From Aquipseudomonas alcaligenes (GTDB lineage Bacteria > Pseudomonadota > Gammaproteobacteria > Pseudomonadales > Pseudomonadaceae): a stretch of 64,000 nucleotides of DNA. The stretch lies in the NCBI RefSeq assembly GCF_900156545.1, contig NZ_FTNW01000004.1, forward strand, positions 434,001 through 498,000. The letters are read 5' to 3'. How positions within the stretch are numbered: the first letter of the stretch is position 1; every line of letters begins with the position of its first letter. The notes below the pieces were generated by a model that saw nothing but the letters and a program-made list of their open reading frames with translations, ran no database searches and was not told where the DNA came from. The position numbers and the translations under genes are program-made. Of the stretch, positions 1 through 13,149 are shown in pieces.

Positions 1-48
1 TTGCGCCCCTTCTCTATTCCCCCTTTTTCTACAGGCACGAGGTGCGTG

Positions 49-1941
49 GTGGACTTCCCTTCCCGTTTTGACGTGATCGTGATCGGCGGCGGTCATGCCG
101 GCACCGAGGCTGCGCTGGCAGCCGCACGCATGGGCGTGAAGACCCTGCTGTTGACCCACAATGTGGAAACCCTCGGCCAGATGAGCTGCAACCCGGCCAT
201 CGGCGGCATCGGCAAGAGCCATCTGGTCAAGGAAATCGATGCCCTCGGCGGCGCCATGGCGCTGGCCACCGACAAGGGCGGTATCCAGTTCCGCGTGCTA
301 AACAGCCGCAAGGGCCCGGCCGTGCGCGCCACCCGCGCCCAGGCCGACCGCGTGCTCTACAAAGCAGCCATCCGCGAGATTCTGGAAAACCAGGCGAACC
401 TGTGGATATTCCAGCAGGCGGCGGACGACCTGATCGTCGAGCAGGACCAGGTCAAGGGTGTGGTCACCCAAATGGGCCTGCGCTTCATGGCCGACAACGT
501 GGTACTGACCACCGGCACCTTCCTCGGCGGACTTATCCACATCGGCCTGCAGAACTACTCCGGCGGCCGTGCCGGCGATCCGCCTTCGATCGCCCTGGCC
601 AAGCGCCTGCGCGAGCTGCCGCTGCGCGTTGGCCGCCTGAAGACCGGCACGCCGCCGCGTATCGATGGCCGCTCGGTGGATTTCTCGGTGATGACCGAGC
701 AACCCGGCGACACCCCGACCCCGGTGATGTCCTTCCTCGGCAACCAGGCCATGCATCCTCGCCAGATCAGCTGCTGGATGACCCACACCAACGCGCGCAC
801 TCACGAGATCATCGCCAGCAACCTGGATCGCTCGCCGATGTACTCGGGCGTGATCGAAGGCATTGGCCCGCGCTACTGTCCGTCGATCGAAGACAAGATC
901 CACCGCTTCGCCGACAAGGACAGCCATCAGGTGTTCATCGAGCCGGAAGGCCTGACCACCCATGAGCTGTATCCCAACGGCATCTCCACTTCGCTGCCGT
1001 TCGACGTGCAGCTGGAAATCGTGCGCTCGATCCGCGGCATGGAGAACGCCCATATCGTGCGTCCTGGCTACGCCATCGAGTACGACTACTTCGATCCGCG
1101 CGACCTCAAGTACAGCCTGGAGACCAAGGTCATCGGCGGCCTGTTCTTCGCCGGCCAGATCAACGGCACCACCGGCTACGAAGAAGCCGGCGCCCAGGGC
1201 CTGCTGGCCGGCGCCAACGCTGCGCTGCGTGCGCAGGGCAAGGACAGCTGGTGCCCGCGCCGCGACGAGGCCTATATCGGCGTGCTCGTGGATGATCTGA
1301 TTACGCTTGGCACCCAGGAGCCCTACCGCATGTTCACTTCGCGCGCCGAGTATCGGCTGATCCTGCGCGAGGACAACGCCGACCTGCGCCTGACCGAGAA
1401 AGGCCGCGAGCTGGGCCTGATCGACGACGTCCGCTGGGCCGCGTTTGAGGCCAAGCGCGAGGGCATCGTCCAGGAAGAACAGCGCCTGAAAAGCACCTGG
1501 GTGCGCCCCGGTACGCCTCAGGGCGATGCTATCGTCGCGCGCTTCGGCACGCCGCTGGCCCACGAATACAACCTGCTCAACCTGCTGGCCCGCCCGGAAA
1601 TTGACTACGCCGCCCTGGCTGAAGTGACCGAAGCGCCGGCCGTTGATGCCCAGGTCGCCGAGCAGGTGGAGATCAAGACCAAGTACGCCGGCTACATCGA
1701 CCGCCAGCAGGAAGAAATCGAGCGCCTGCGCGCCAGCGAGGACACCAAGCTGCCGGCCGATATCGACTACGCCAGCATCTCCGGCCTGTCCAAGGAGATT
1801 CAGGGCAAGCTGGGCAAGACCCGCCCCGAAACGCTCGGCCAGGCCGGGCGCATTCCGGGCGTGACTCCGGCGGCCATCTCCCTGCTGCTGATCCACCTGA
1901 AGAAGCGCAACGCCGGCCAGACCCTGGAGGCCAGCGCCTGA
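49..1941 (+). CDS. mnmG: tRNA uridine-5-carboxymethylaminomethyl modification enzyme MnmG (GidA)
   Basis: MnmG works with MnmE to install the cmnm5 group on the wobble uridine (U34) of certain tRNAs, using FAD, NADH and methylene-tetrahydrofolate. The N-terminus shows the FAD-binding loop [10 protein letters not shown], and family blocks such as [19 protein letters not shown] follow. I take the GTG at 49 as the start: it is preceded by GAGG at 39-42 and gives [14 protein letters not shown] at 630 aa, the usual Pseudomonas length. The frame stays open upstream to base 1, so the GTG at 46 or an earlier codon is possible but less likely. The stop overlaps the rsmG start by one base (TGATG), indicating coupling. 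This is the normal origin-proximal position. Confidence 0.96.
   Translation: MDFPSRFDVIVIGGGHAGTEAALAAARMGVKTLLLTHNVETLGQMSCNPAIGGIGKSHLVKEIDALGGAMALATDKGGIQFRVLNSRKGPAVRATRAQADRVLYKAAIREILENQANLWIFQQAADDLIVEQDQVKGVVTQMGLRFMADNVVLTTGTFLGGLIHIGLQNYSGGRAGDPPSIALAKRLRELPLRVGRLKTGTPPRIDGRSVDFSVMTEQPGDTPTPVMSFLGNQAMHPRQISCWMTHTNARTHEIIASNLDRSPMYSGVIEGIGPRYCPSIEDKIHRFADKDSHQVFIEPEGLTTHELYPNGISTSLPFDVQLEIVRSIRGMENAHIVRPGYAIEYDYFDPRDLKYSLETKVIGGLFFAGQINGTTGYEEAGAQGLLAGANAALRAQGKDSWCPRRDEAYIGVLVDDLITLGTQEPYRMFTSRAEYRLILREDNADLRLTEKGRELGLIDDVRWAAFEAKREGIVQEEQRLKSTWVRPGTPQGDAIVARFGTPLAHEYNLLNLLARPEIDYAALAEVTEAPAVDAQVAEQVEIKTKYAGYIDRQQEEIERLRASEDTKLPADIDYASISGLSKEIQGKLGKTRPETLGQAGRIPGVTPAAISLLLIHLKKRNAGQTLEASA
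533..541 (+). promoter_or_regulatory. Consensus DnaA box inside mnmG
   Basis: The 9-mer TTATCCACA, the strict DnaA-binding consensus, lies in the mnmG coding sequence. Two more exact copies follow at 2323 and 2750. Binding is inferred, not shown. Confidence 0.45.
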
Positions 1942-2588
1942 TGTCCCAGGTCACCCATCGCCATGCCGAGGAACTCGCGCAGGGCGCGCAGACGCTCGGC
2001 GTCGTGCTCAGCCCCCTGCAGCAGGAACAACTGCTGGCCTATCTGGCCCTGCTGATCAAGTGGAACAAGGCCTATAACCTGACCGCCGTGCGCAACCCGG
2101 ACGAAATGGTCTCGCGTCATCTGCTCGACAGCCTCAGCGTGGTTCCCTTCGTGGCCCAATACGGTGACAACTGGCTGGATGTCGGCAGCGGTGGCGGCAT
2201 GCCCGGTATTCCCCTGGCCATCCTGTTTCCCGAACGGCGCTTCACCCTGCTCGATTCCAACGGCAAGAAGACGCGCTTTCTCACCCAGGTGAAGCTGGAG
2301 CTCAAGCTGGCCAACCTGGAAGTTATCCACAGCCGGGTCGAAGAGTTCCGTCCGCAAGTTCCGTTCAGCGGCATCTGCTCGCGCGCGTTCAGCTCGCTGC
2401 AGGACTTCACCGACTGGACCCGCCATCTGGGCAACGGCGATACCCACTGGCTGGCGATGAAAGGCGTGCAGCCGGACGACGAGTTGCAGGCGCTGCCGGC
2501 GGACTTCCGCCTGCAAAGCTGCGACGTGCTCAAGGTTCCCGGTTGCCAAGGCCAGCGTCACCTGTTGATACTGCGACGCTCGGTCTAG
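1941..2588 (+). CDS. rsmG: 16S rRNA (guanine-527-N7)-methyltransferase RsmG (GidB)
   Basis: RsmG uses S-adenosylmethionine to methylate N7 of G527 in the 530 loop of 16S rRNA; loss of this mark gives low-level streptomycin resistance in other bacteria. The 215-aa product has the class I methyltransferase glycine-rich loop [16 protein letters not shown] around residues 70-85, with the acidic LLDSNGKK segment after it. The ATG overlaps the mnmG stop, so the two are translationally coupled, and parA begins 12 bases after its stop. A consensus DnaA box lies within it at 2323-2331. Confidence 0.95.
   Translation: MSQVTHRHAEELAQGAQTLGVVLSPLQQEQLLAYLALLIKWNKAYNLTAVRNPDEMVSRHLLDSLSVVPFVAQYGDNWLDVGSGGGMPGIPLAILFPERRFTLLDSNGKKTRFLTQVKLELKLANLEVIHSRVEEFRPQVPFSGICSRAFSSLQDFTDWTRHLGNGDTHWLAMKGVQPDDELQALPADFRLQSCDVLKVPGCQGQRHLLILRRSV
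2323..2331 (+). promoter_or_regulatory. Consensus DnaA box inside rsmG
   Basis: This is an exact TTATCCACA 9-mer in the rsmG coding sequence, the second of three within 2.2 kb. It is an exact match to the DnaA consensus; whether it is bound is an inference. Confidence 0.45.
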
Positions 2589-2600
2589 GGGGAAGCACAG

Positions 2601-3389
2601 ATGGCCAAGGTATTCGCGATCGCCAATCAGAAAGGCGGGGTCGGCAAGACCACCACCTGCATCAACCTGGCCGCCTCGCTGGTCGCCACCAAGCGCCGCG
2701 TGCTGCTGATCGACCTCGATCCACAGGGCAACGCCACCATGGGCAGCGGTGTGGATAAGCAGGCCCTGGAGCACTCCATCTACGACGTGCTGATCGGCGA
2801 GAGCACCGTCGGCGAGGCCATGCAGTTCTCTGAGCATGGTGGCTACCAGCTGCTGCCGGCCAACCGCGACCTGACCGCCGCCGAAGTCGCCCTGCTCGAG
2901 ATGAAGATGAAGGAGAGCCGCCTGCGTTACGCACTGGCGCCGATCCGCGAGAACTACGACTACATCCTCATCGACTGCCCGCCGGCGCTGTCGATGCTCA
3001 CGGTCAACGCCCTGGTCGCCGCCGACGGTGTGATCATCCCCATGCAGTGCGAGTACTACGCACTGGAGGGCCTGACCGACCTGATGAACAGCATTCAGCG
3101 CATCGGCTCGCTGCTCAATCCGAGCCTGAAGATCGAAGGCCTGCTGCGCACCATGTATGACCCGCGCATCAGCCTGACCAACGACGTCAGTGCCCAGCTC
3201 AAGGAGCACTTCGGCGAGCAGTTGTACGACGTGGTCATCCCGCGCAACGTGCGCCTGGCCGAGGCGCCCAGCTTCGGCATGCCGGCGCTGGCCTATGACA
3301 AGCAATCACGCGGCGCCATCGCCTACCTGGCGCTGGCTGGCGAACTGGTGCGCCGTCAACGCGCCGCCGCGAAAACCGCAACTGCATAA
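2601..3389 (+). CDS. parA: Chromosome partitioning ATPase ParA (Soj)
   Basis: This is the deviant Walker ATPase that, with ParB bound at parS, moves newly replicated origins apart by binding the nucleoid non-specifically. The 262-aa protein opens with KGGVGKTTT, the deviant Walker A motif with its signature lysine, and has the LIDLDPQGN Walker A' segment and the ILIDCPPAL Walker B-like segment. The length is normal for a chromosomal ParA without an N-terminal DNA-binding domain. The ATG follows a GGGGGAAG ribosome site. parB follows 9 bases later, the usual arrangement. Confidence 0.96.
   Translation: MAKVFAIANQKGGVGKTTTCINLAASLVATKRRVLLIDLDPQGNATMGSGVDKQALEHSIYDVLIGESTVGEAMQFSEHGGYQLLPANRDLTAAEVALLEMKMKESRLRYALAPIRENYDYILIDCPPALSMLTVNALVAADGVIIPMQCEYYALEGLTDLMNSIQRIGSLLNPSLKIEGLLRTMYDPRISLTNDVSAQLKEHFGEQLYDVVIPRNVRLAEAPSFGMPALAYDKQSRGAIAYLALAGELVRRQRAAAKTATA
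2750..2758 (-). promoter_or_regulatory. Consensus DnaA box inside parA
   Basis: TGTGGATAA on the plus strand is the complement of the exact DnaA consensus TTATCCACA. It is the third exact copy in the first 2.8 kb of the window. Confidence 0.45.
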
Positions 3390-3398
3390 AGGAATCTC

Positions 3399-4271
3399 AT
3401 GGCCATCAAGAAGCGCGGACTTGGCCGCGGACTGGACGCCCTGCTCGGCGGCAGCACCGCCGCTACCCTGGAAGAAGAAGCGGTCAAGGTCGACAGCCGC
3501 GAGCTGCAGCACCTGCCGCTGGACCTGATCCAGCGCGGCAAGTACCAGCCGCGCCGCGACATGGATCCTTCGGCGCTGGAAGAGCTGGCCAATTCGATCA
3601 AGGTCCAGGGCGTGATGCAGCCGATCGTGGTGCGCCCCATCGGCGGCGGCCGCTTCGAGATCATCGCCGGTGAACGCCGCTGGCGTGCCAGCCAGCAGGC
3701 CGGCCTGGACAAGATCCCCGCCATGGTCCGCGAAGTGCCGGACGAAGCCGCCATCGCCATGGCGCTGATCGAGAACATCCAGCGCGAAGACCTCAACCCG
3801 ATCGAGGAAGCCGTGGCCCTGCAGCGCCTGCAGCAAGAGTTCGAGCTGACCCAGCAGCAGGTCGCCGATGCGGTCGGCAAGTCGCGGGTGACCATTACCA
3901 ACCTGCTGCGCCTGATCGCCCTGCCGGAAGAGATCAAGACCCTGCTCGCGCACGGTGATCTCGAGATGGGCCATGCCCGTGCCCTGCTCGGTCTGCCGCT
4001 GGAACAGCAGGTAGAAGGCGCGCGACATGTTGTCGCACGCGGCCTCACCGTGCGCCAAACCGAAGCACTGGTGCGCCAGTGGCTGAACAGCAAGGACAAG
4101 CCTGCCGAGAAGGCCAAGGCCGACCCGGACATCAACCGCCTGGAACAGCGCCTGGCCGAGAAGCTAGGGGCTCCGGTGCAGATCAAGCACGGTGCCAAGG
4201 GCAAGGGGCAACTGGTGATCCGCTACAGCTCGCTGGACGAACTGCAGGGTGTACTGGCCCACATCCGCTGA
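3399..4271 (+). CDS. parB: Chromosome partitioning protein ParB (Spo0J)
   Basis: ParB binds parS sites, spreads as a CTP-dependent clamp and loads SMC-type complexes near the origin. The 290-aa protein begins KKRGLGRGLDALLGG, the ParA-interacting N-terminal peptide. The ParB/sulfiredoxin-like CTP-binding domain follows, including the GERRWRA motif near residue 90 and ENIQREDLNPIEEA. A helix-turn-helix (LTQQQVADAVGKSRVTITNLLRL) covers roughly residues 150-175, and a C-terminal dimerisation segment ends the protein. It lies 9 bases after parA and is followed by the 157-base region carrying the atp promoter. A candidate parS is at 53571. Confidence 0.96.
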   Translation: MAIKKRGLGRGLDALLGGSTAATLEEEAVKVDSRELQHLPLDLIQRGKYQPRRDMDPSALEELANSIKVQGVMQPIVVRPIGGGRFEIIAGERRWRASQQAGLDKIPAMVREVPDEAAIAMALIENIQREDLNPIEEAVALQRLQQEFELTQQQVADAVGKSRVTITNLLRLIALPEEIKTLLAHGDLEMGHARALLGLPLEQQVEGARHVVARGLTVRQTEALVRQWLNSKDKPAEKAKADPDINRLEQRLAEKLGAPVQIKHGAKGKGQLVIRYSSLDELQGVLAHIR

Positions 4272-4326
4272 AACAATTGCTCATCGTTGACCGTGTAGCG
4301 GGCGGTCGGAATTCACTACCGGCCAG

Positions 4327-4355
4327 TTGAACAGGGGGGGAACCCCCCCTATACT
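4327..4355 (+). promoter_or_regulatory. Candidate sigma-70 promoter of the atp operon with a G7/C7 palindromic spacer
   Basis: TTGAAC at 4327-4332 and TATACT at 4350-4355 are separated by exactly 17 bases. The spacer is almost entirely the palindrome AGGGGGGG-AA-CCCCCCCT (4333-4350). A GC-rich discriminator, CTGCGCGC, follows the -10 element; this is a feature of promoters that respond negatively to ppGpp/DksA. Transcription would begin near 4362, leaving a leader of about 67 bases before atpI. Confidence 0.6.
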
Positions 4356-4428
4356 CTGCGCGCATTTTGTCGGCACAAAGTATGCCAAGTTGTTGATTTA
4401 ACGTGCCGACCCAGAGGAACAGCAAGAG

Positions 4429-5720
<1,292 letters not shown>

Positions 5721-5722
<2 letters not shown>

Positions 5723-5738
5723 GAGGCGCCCGCCTCTT
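5721..5738 (+). other. Hairpin between atpB and atpE
   Basis: AAGAGGCG and CGCCTCTT form a perfect 8-base stem with a two-base gap, overlapping the atpB stop codon. No T-tract follows, so it is not a standard terminator. It may set mRNA ends or raise atpE yield relative to its neighbours, since c is the most abundant subunit. Confidence 0.55.
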
Positions 5739-5790
5739 GGGGTAAAACGAAAACCGCTTTATCGCTTCAACCTAAACCAATACGACGTAA

Positions 5791-6063
<273 letters not shown>

Positions 6064-6065
6064 TC

Positions 6066-6079
6066 ACTCGCTTGCGAGT
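6066..6079 (+). other. Hairpin between atpE and atpF
   Basis: ACTCGC and GCGAGT pair around a two-base loop, three bases after the atpE stop codon. With no T-tract, it looks like an RNA-stability or processing element rather than a terminator. Confidence 0.45.
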
Positions 6080-6118
6080 TGATTGGTTTGACGAAACAAC
6101 GAACAGCGAGGTACTGGC

Positions 6119-6589
6119 GTGAACATTAATGCAACCCTGATTGGCCAGGCCGTTGCGTTCTTCATTTTCGTGCTGTTCTGCATGAAGTTCGTGTGGCCTC
6201 CGGTCATCACGGCTCTGCGTGAACGCCAAAAGAAGATCGCTGATGGTCTGGACGCCGCCAACCGTGCGGCTCGCGATCTGGAACTGGCCCACGAGAAAGT
6301 GGCTCAGCAACTGCGCGAAGCCAAAACCCAGGCTGCTGAAATCATCGAGCAGGCCAAGAAGCGCGCGACCCAGATCGTCGACGAAGCCCGTGATCAGGCT
6401 CGTGTCGAAGCTGACCGTGTGAAGGCTCAGGCTCAGGCCGAGATCGAACAGGAACTGAACAGCGTCAAAGACGCCCTGCGTGCCCAAGTGGGTGCCCTGG
6501 CTGTTGGCGGTGCCGAGAAGATCCTGGGTGCATCCATCGATCAAAACGCGCATGCGGAGCTGGTTAACAAACTGGCTGCCGAAATCTAA
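6119..6589 (+). CDS. atpF: ATP synthase Fo subunit b (AtpF)
   Basis: Subunit b is the peripheral stalk that holds F1 against the rotating c-ring. The 156-aa protein has one N-terminal membrane helix ([20 protein letters not shown]) followed by a long charged right-handed coiled coil to the C-terminus, the standard layout. The start is GTG at 6119 with a GCGAGG ribosome site; no better ATG fits. atpH follows 12 bases after the stop. Confidence 0.96.
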   Translation: MNINATLIGQAVAFFIFVLFCMKFVWPPVITALRERQKKIADGLDAANRAARDLELAHEKVAQQLREAKTQAAEIIEQAKKRATQIVDEARDQARVEADRVKAQAQAEIEQELNSVKDALRAQVGALAVGGAEKILGASIDQNAHAELVNKLAAEI

Positions 6590-6601
6590 GCGAGGGCGAT
6601 C

Positions 6602-7138
6602 ATGGCAGAACTGACCACGCTGGCCCGACCTTACGCCAAGGCAGCTTTCGAGCACGCTCAGGCCCACCAGCAACTGGCCTCCTGGTCAGCCATGCTCGGC
6701 CTGGCTGCGGCGGTGTCGCAAGACGACACCATGCAGCGCGTGCTCAAGGCCCCGCGTCTGACGAGCGCAGAGAAGGCCACCACTTTCAACGAAGTGTGTG
6801 GTGACAAGTTCGACGCCCAGGCACGCAACTTCATTTCCGTCGTCGCCGAAAACGGTCGTCTCGACCTGTTGCCGGAAATCGCCGCCCAGTTCGAGCTGTA
6901 CAAGGCCGAGCAGGAAAAATCGGTGGACGTGGAAGTGACCAGTGCCTTCGCATTGAGCACAGAACAGCAAGACAAACTCGCCAAGGTTCTCAACGCACGG
7001 CTCAGTCGAGAAGTGCGTCTGCATGTGACGGAAGACGCCACCCTCATCGGTGGTGTGGTTATCCGCGCAGGCGACCTGGTTATCGATGGCTCGGTTCGCG
7101 GCAAAATCGCGAAGCTGGCCGAAGCGTTGAAATCTTGA
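6602..7138 (+). CDS. atpH: ATP synthase F1 subunit delta (AtpH)
   Basis: Delta caps the alpha3-beta3 hexamer and links it to the b-subunit stalk. The 178-aa protein has the OSCP/delta layout: an N-terminal six-helix domain beginning [16 protein letters not shown], and the C-terminal signature [22 protein letters not shown]. It sits in normal order between atpF and atpA. Confidence 0.96.
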   Translation: MAELTTLARPYAKAAFEHAQAHQQLASWSAMLGLAAAVSQDDTMQRVLKAPRLTSAEKATTFNEVCGDKFDAQARNFISVVAENGRLDLLPEIAAQFELYKAEQEKSVDVEVTSAFALSTEQQDKLAKVLNARLSREVRLHVTEDATLIGGVVIRAGDLVIDGSVRGKIAKLAEALKS

Positions 7139-7159
7139 GTTTGAAGGGGCAGCAGAGCA

Positions 7160-8704
<1,545 letters not shown>

Positions 8705-8710
8705 GCCGCA

Positions 8711-8732
8711 GTGGGGGCCTGCTGGCCCCCGC
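8711..8732 (+). other. GC-rich hairpin between atpA and atpG
   Basis: GGGGGCC (8713-8719) and GGCCCCC (8724-8730) pair around TGCT, with flanking bases extending the stem. No T-run follows, so an attenuating or mRNA-processing role is more likely than full termination. Confidence 0.55.
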
Positions 8733-8754
8733 TTGCTAACCTGATAGGTGTTAC

Positions 8755-9615
8755 ATGGCAGGCGCAAAAGAGATTCGCAGCAAGATTGCGAGCATCAAAA
8801 GCACGCAGAAGATCACCAGCGCCATGGAAAAGGTGGCGACCAGCAAAATGCGCAGGGCTCAACAGCGCATGGCTGCCAGTCGTCCCTACGCGGAGCGTAT
8901 CCGCCAGGTGATTGGTCATCTGGCCAACGCCAACCCGGAATATCGTCACCCGTTCATGATCGAGCGTGAAGTCAAGCGCGTCGGTTACGTGGTGGTGAGT
9001 TCGGACCGTGGTCTGTGCGGTGGTCTGAATACCAACCTGTTCAAGGCTCTGGTCAAGGACATGACGAGCAATCGCGAGCAAGGCGTGGAGATCGATCTCT
9101 GCGTGATTGGCAGCAAGGGTGCGGCATTCTTCCGCAACTTTGGTGGCAATGTCGTTGCTGCGATCAGTCACCTGGGCGAAGAACCCTCGATCAACGATCT
9201 GATCGGTTCCGTCAAGGTCATGCTCGATGCTTACCTGGAAGGTCGCATCGATCGTCTGTCCGTGGTCTCGAACAAGTTCGTCAATACCATGACGCAAAAG
9301 CCGACAGTGGAGCAGCTCGTTCCCCTGGTGGCGACTCCGGATGAAGGTCTCAAGCACCACTGGGACTACCTGTACGAACCCGACGCCAAACAGCTGCTCG
9401 ACGGTCTGATGGTGCGTTATGTGGAGTCGCAGGTGTATCAGGCGGTGGTCGAGAACGCTGCTGCTGAACAGGCAGCACGGATGATCGCGATGAAGAACGC
9501 CACCGATAATGCTGGCGAACTGATCAAAGACCTGCAGCTGATTTACAACAAGGCTCGTCAGGCAGCGATCACCCAGGAAATTTCGGAAATCGTCGGCGGC
9601 GCTGCCGCGGTTTAA
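8755..9615 (+). CDS. atpG: ATP synthase F1 subunit gamma (AtpG)
   Basis: Gamma is the central rotor shaft. The 286-aa product has the conserved N-terminal helix [20 protein letters not shown], the [16 protein letters not shown] core segment, and the C-terminal helix [22 protein letters not shown] that enters the alpha-beta hexamer. Length and order are standard. Confidence 0.97.
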   Translation: MAGAKEIRSKIASIKSTQKITSAMEKVATSKMRRAQQRMAASRPYAERIRQVIGHLANANPEYRHPFMIEREVKRVGYVVVSSDRGLCGGLNTNLFKALVKDMTSNREQGVEIDLCVIGSKGAAFFRNFGGNVVAAISHLGEEPSINDLIGSVKVMLDAYLEGRIDRLSVVSNKFVNTMTQKPTVEQLVPLVATPDEGLKHHWDYLYEPDAKQLLDGLMVRYVESQVYQAVVENAAAEQAARMIAMKNATDNAGELIKDLQLIYNKARQAAITQEISEIVGGAAAV

Positions 9616-11022
<1,407 letters not shown>

Positions 11023-11030
11023 TCCCCTGT

Positions 11031-11048
11031 GCGCCCGGCAACGGGCGC
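11031..11048 (+). other. Hairpin between atpD and atpC
   Basis: GCGCCCG and CGGGCGC form a perfect 7-base stem with a GCAA tetraloop, a GNRA-class loop that is unusually stable. No T-tract follows. It could lower atpC relative to atpD, or protect the 3' end of upstream mRNA. Confidence 0.55.
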
Positions 11049-11063
11049 TCGTGAGGCAAGCGT

Positions 11064-11483
11064 ATGGCCATTACTGTCCATTGCGACATCGTCAGTGCCG
11101 AAGCGGAGATCTTCTCCGGTCTGGTCGAGATGGTGATCGCGCACGGCAACCTGGGCGATCTCGGTATCGCTCCGGGCCACGCCCCGCTGATCACCGACCT
11201 GAAGCCGGGCCCCATCCGCCTGGTCAAGCAGGGTGGCGAGCATGAGGTGTTCTACATCTCTGGTGGTTTCCTCGAAGTGCAGCCGAACATGGTGAAGGTC
11301 CTGGCCGACACCGTGACTCGTGCCGGCGACATCGACGAAGCTGCTGCTCAGGAGGCCCTCAAGGCCGCCGAGAAAGCGCTCAACGAGAAAGGCTCGGAAT
11401 TCAACTATGGTTCCGCCGCCGCTCACCTGGCCGAAGTCGCAGCCCAGCTGCGTACCGTCCAGCAGATGCGCAAGAAGTACTGA
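11064..11483 (+). CDS. atpC: ATP synthase F1 subunit epsilon (AtpC)
   Basis: Epsilon is the rotor-associated subunit that inhibits ATP hydrolysis. The 139-aa product has the N-terminal beta-sandwich ([33 protein letters not shown]) and the C-terminal helical hairpin rich in alanine and glutamate. It ends the operon and is followed by a strong terminator. Confidence 0.96.
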   Translation: MAITVHCDIVSAEAEIFSGLVEMVIAHGNLGDLGIAPGHAPLITDLKPGPIRLVKQGGEHEVFYISGGFLEVQPNMVKVLADTVTRAGDIDEAAAQEALKAAEKALNEKGSEFNYGSAAAHLAEVAAQLRTVQQMRKKY

Positions 11484-11515
11484 GGCTCGTCCTCCGGCTT
11501 CCAGCGTCAGCGAGT

Positions 11516-11542
11516 AAAAGGGTAGCCTTGGCTACCCTTTTT
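11516..11542 (+). terminator. Rho-independent terminator of the atp operon
   Basis: The stem GGGTAGCC/GGCTACCC is extended by A-T pairs on both sides, has a TT loop, and is followed by TTTTTCTTTT. It lies 33 bases after the atpC stop. The A-rich left side could also allow termination from the other strand. Confidence 0.85.
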
Positions 11543-11563
11543 CTTTTCTGTCGGAATATATGT

Positions 11564-11603
11564 CCCTCTCCCTCTGGGAGAAGGGCTAGGGGCGAGGGAG
11601 TGA
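11564..11603. repeat. Short palindromic repeat of the CCCTCTCCC...GGGAGAGGG type
   Basis: CCCTCTCCC-TCT-GGGAGAAGGG is followed by CTAGGGGCGAGGG. The same element in the opposite orientation lies inside vgrG at 19796-19833. It is a small extragenic dyad of the kind scattered through many gammaproteobacterial genomes, and here it lies in the atpC-glmU gap. Confidence 0.7.
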
Positions 11604-11671
11604 GCTCCCTTGTCTATCGGCGGCCTCCCAAGGGCTCGCACTCGGGCAATACAGTTACAGGATCTGCCTTT

Positions 11672-13036
11672 ATGTCCCTCGATATCGTCATTCTCGCCGC
11701 CGGCCAGGGCACCCGCATGCGTTCGGCCCTGCCCAAGGTCCTGCACCCGGTGGCCGGCAAGCCCATGCTCGGCCACGTCATCGACACCGCCCGCGCGCTT
11801 GCGCCGCGCAAGATCCACGTGGTGATCGGCCACGGCGCCGAACGGGTGCGCGAGCGCCTGGCGGCCGACGATATCAACTTCGTCCTGCAGGCCGAGCAGC
11901 TGGGCACCGGCCATGCCGTGGCGCAGGCCGTGCCGGGCATCGATGCCGAGCGGGTCCTGGTGCTCTACGGCGATGTGCCATTGATCCAGGCCGATACCCT
12001 GCGCCGTCTGCTGGAGCGCTCCAGCGTGGACCAGGCGGCGCTGCTCAGCGTGGTGATGCAGGACCCCACCGGCTACGGCCGCATCCTGCGCGATGAGGCC
12101 GGGCGCGTGCTGGGCATCGTCGAACAGAAGGACGCCACGCCGGAACAGCGAGCGATCAAGGAGGGCAACACCGGCATCTTCGCCCTGCCGGGCAAGCGCC
12201 TGGGCGATTGGCTGAGCCGGTTGTCCAACAACAACGCCCAGGGCGAGTACTACCTGACCGACGTGGTGGCGCTGGCGGTGGCGGACGGTATTCCGGTAGT
12301 TACCGAACACCCGCAGGACGAACTGGAAGTGCTCGGTGCCAACGACCGTATGCAGTTGGCGCAACTCGAGCGCTACTACCAGCAGCGCGCCGCCCGCGGC
12401 CTGATGGCCCAGGGCGTGACTCTGCTGGACCCGGCACGCTTCGACCTGCGGGGCGAGGCAACGGTGGGCCGCGATGTGCTGATCGACGTCAACGTGATCC
12501 TCGAAGGCAAGGTGGTCATCGAGGACGACGTGCAGATCGGCCCGAACTGCGTAATCAAGGACTCGGTGCTGCGTCGCGGCGCCATCGTCAAAGCCAACAG
12601 CCACTTGGAAGGTGCCGAACTGGGCCAGGGCGCCGACTGCGGTCCGTTTGCCCGTCTGCGTCCGGGCGCCAGGCTGGGGGCCAAGGCCCATGTTGGCAAC
12701 TTCGTCGAGCTGAAGAACGCCGTGCTGGGCGAGGGTGCCAAGGCCGGGCACCTGAGCTACCTGGGCGACGCCGAGATCGGCGCGCGCACCAACATCGGCG
12801 CCGGCACCATCACTTGCAACTACGACGGCGCCAACAAGCACCGCACCGTGATGGGCGAAGACGTGTTCATCGGTTCCAATAGCTCCATCGTCGCCCCTGT
12901 CACCCTGGGCAATGGCGCCACCACCGGTGCCGGCTCTACCGTGACCCAGGACGTACCGGCCGCCGCCTTGGCCGTGGGCCGTGCCAAGCAGCGCAATATT
13001 GAAGGCTGGAAGCGCCCGCAGAAGACGCCGAAGTAG
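11672..13036 (+). CDS. glmU: Bifunctional N-acetylglucosamine-1-phosphate uridyltransferase / glucosamine-1-phosphate acetyltransferase GlmU
   Basis: GlmU makes UDP-GlcNAc in two steps from glucosamine-1-phosphate, acetyl-CoA and UTP, feeding peptidoglycan and LPS. The N-terminal pyrophosphorylase domain shows [20 protein letters not shown]. The C-terminal half is a left-handed beta-helix with hexapeptide repeats and the acetyltransferase motif [26 protein letters not shown] start at the ATG at 11672 ([11 protein letters not shown]), giving 454 aa; the frame extends upstream through the short repeat but has no family similarity there. A terminator follows. Confidence 0.96.
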   Translation: MSLDIVILAAGQGTRMRSALPKVLHPVAGKPMLGHVIDTARALAPRKIHVVIGHGAERVRERLAADDINFVLQAEQLGTGHAVAQAVPGIDAERVLVLYGDVPLIQADTLRRLLERSSVDQAALLSVVMQDPTGYGRILRDEAGRVLGIVEQKDATPEQRAIKEGNTGIFALPGKRLGDWLSRLSNNNAQGEYYLTDVVALAVADGIPVVTEHPQDELEVLGANDRMQLAQLERYYQQRAARGLMAQGVTLLDPARFDLRGEATVGRDVLIDVNVILEGKVVIEDDVQIGPNCVIKDSVLRRGAIVKANSHLEGAELGQGADCGPFARLRPGARLGAKAHVGNFVELKNAVLGEGAKAGHLSYLGDAEIGARTNIGAGTITCNYDGANKHRTVMGEDVFIGSNSSIVAPVTLGNGATTGAGSTVTQDVPAAALAVGRAKQRNIEGWKRPQKTPK

Positions 13037-13052
13037 TCAGATGTGAGCAAGC

Positions 13053-13076
13053 AAAGGGCGGCCAAGGCCGCCTTTT
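13053..13076 (+). terminator. Terminator after glmU
   Basis: GGCGGCC and GGCCGCC form a stem around AA and are followed by TTTT, with matching A residues on the left. It lies 17 bases after the glmU stop. Confidence 0.75.
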
Positions 13077-13089
13077 GTGCATTCTGCGC

Positions 13090-13145
13090 TTGACCGAAAG
13101 CTTTCGTTAGGTTTTGATTCGCGCAATTATCTTTCGAATCGAAAC
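13090..13145 (+). promoter_or_regulatory. glmR promoter and candidate GlmR operators
   Basis: TTGACC (13090-13095) and TTTGAT (13113-13118) form a possible promoter with a 17-base spacer. The perfect palindrome CGAAAGCTTTCG (13095-13106) sits in that spacer. A second dyad, TTTCG-AAT-CGAAA (13132-13144), lies just before the glmR ATG. Repeated TTTCG half-sites are typical of operators of the DeoR/GlpR/AgaR family, so autoregulation is plausible. Confidence 0.5.
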
Positions 13146-13149
13146 TTAG

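Noticed and set aside
4333..4350. G7/C7 palindrome as a terminator for parB
   Set aside because: No T-run follows, and its position exactly between -35 and -10 elements makes a promoter spacer the better reading.
11813..11822. Other CACGTG hexamers (in glmU, tssK, tssC, DUF1826 and DUF1329 regions) as parS sites
   Set aside because: The flanks lack the GTT/AAC arms; only 53571-53584 fits the core.
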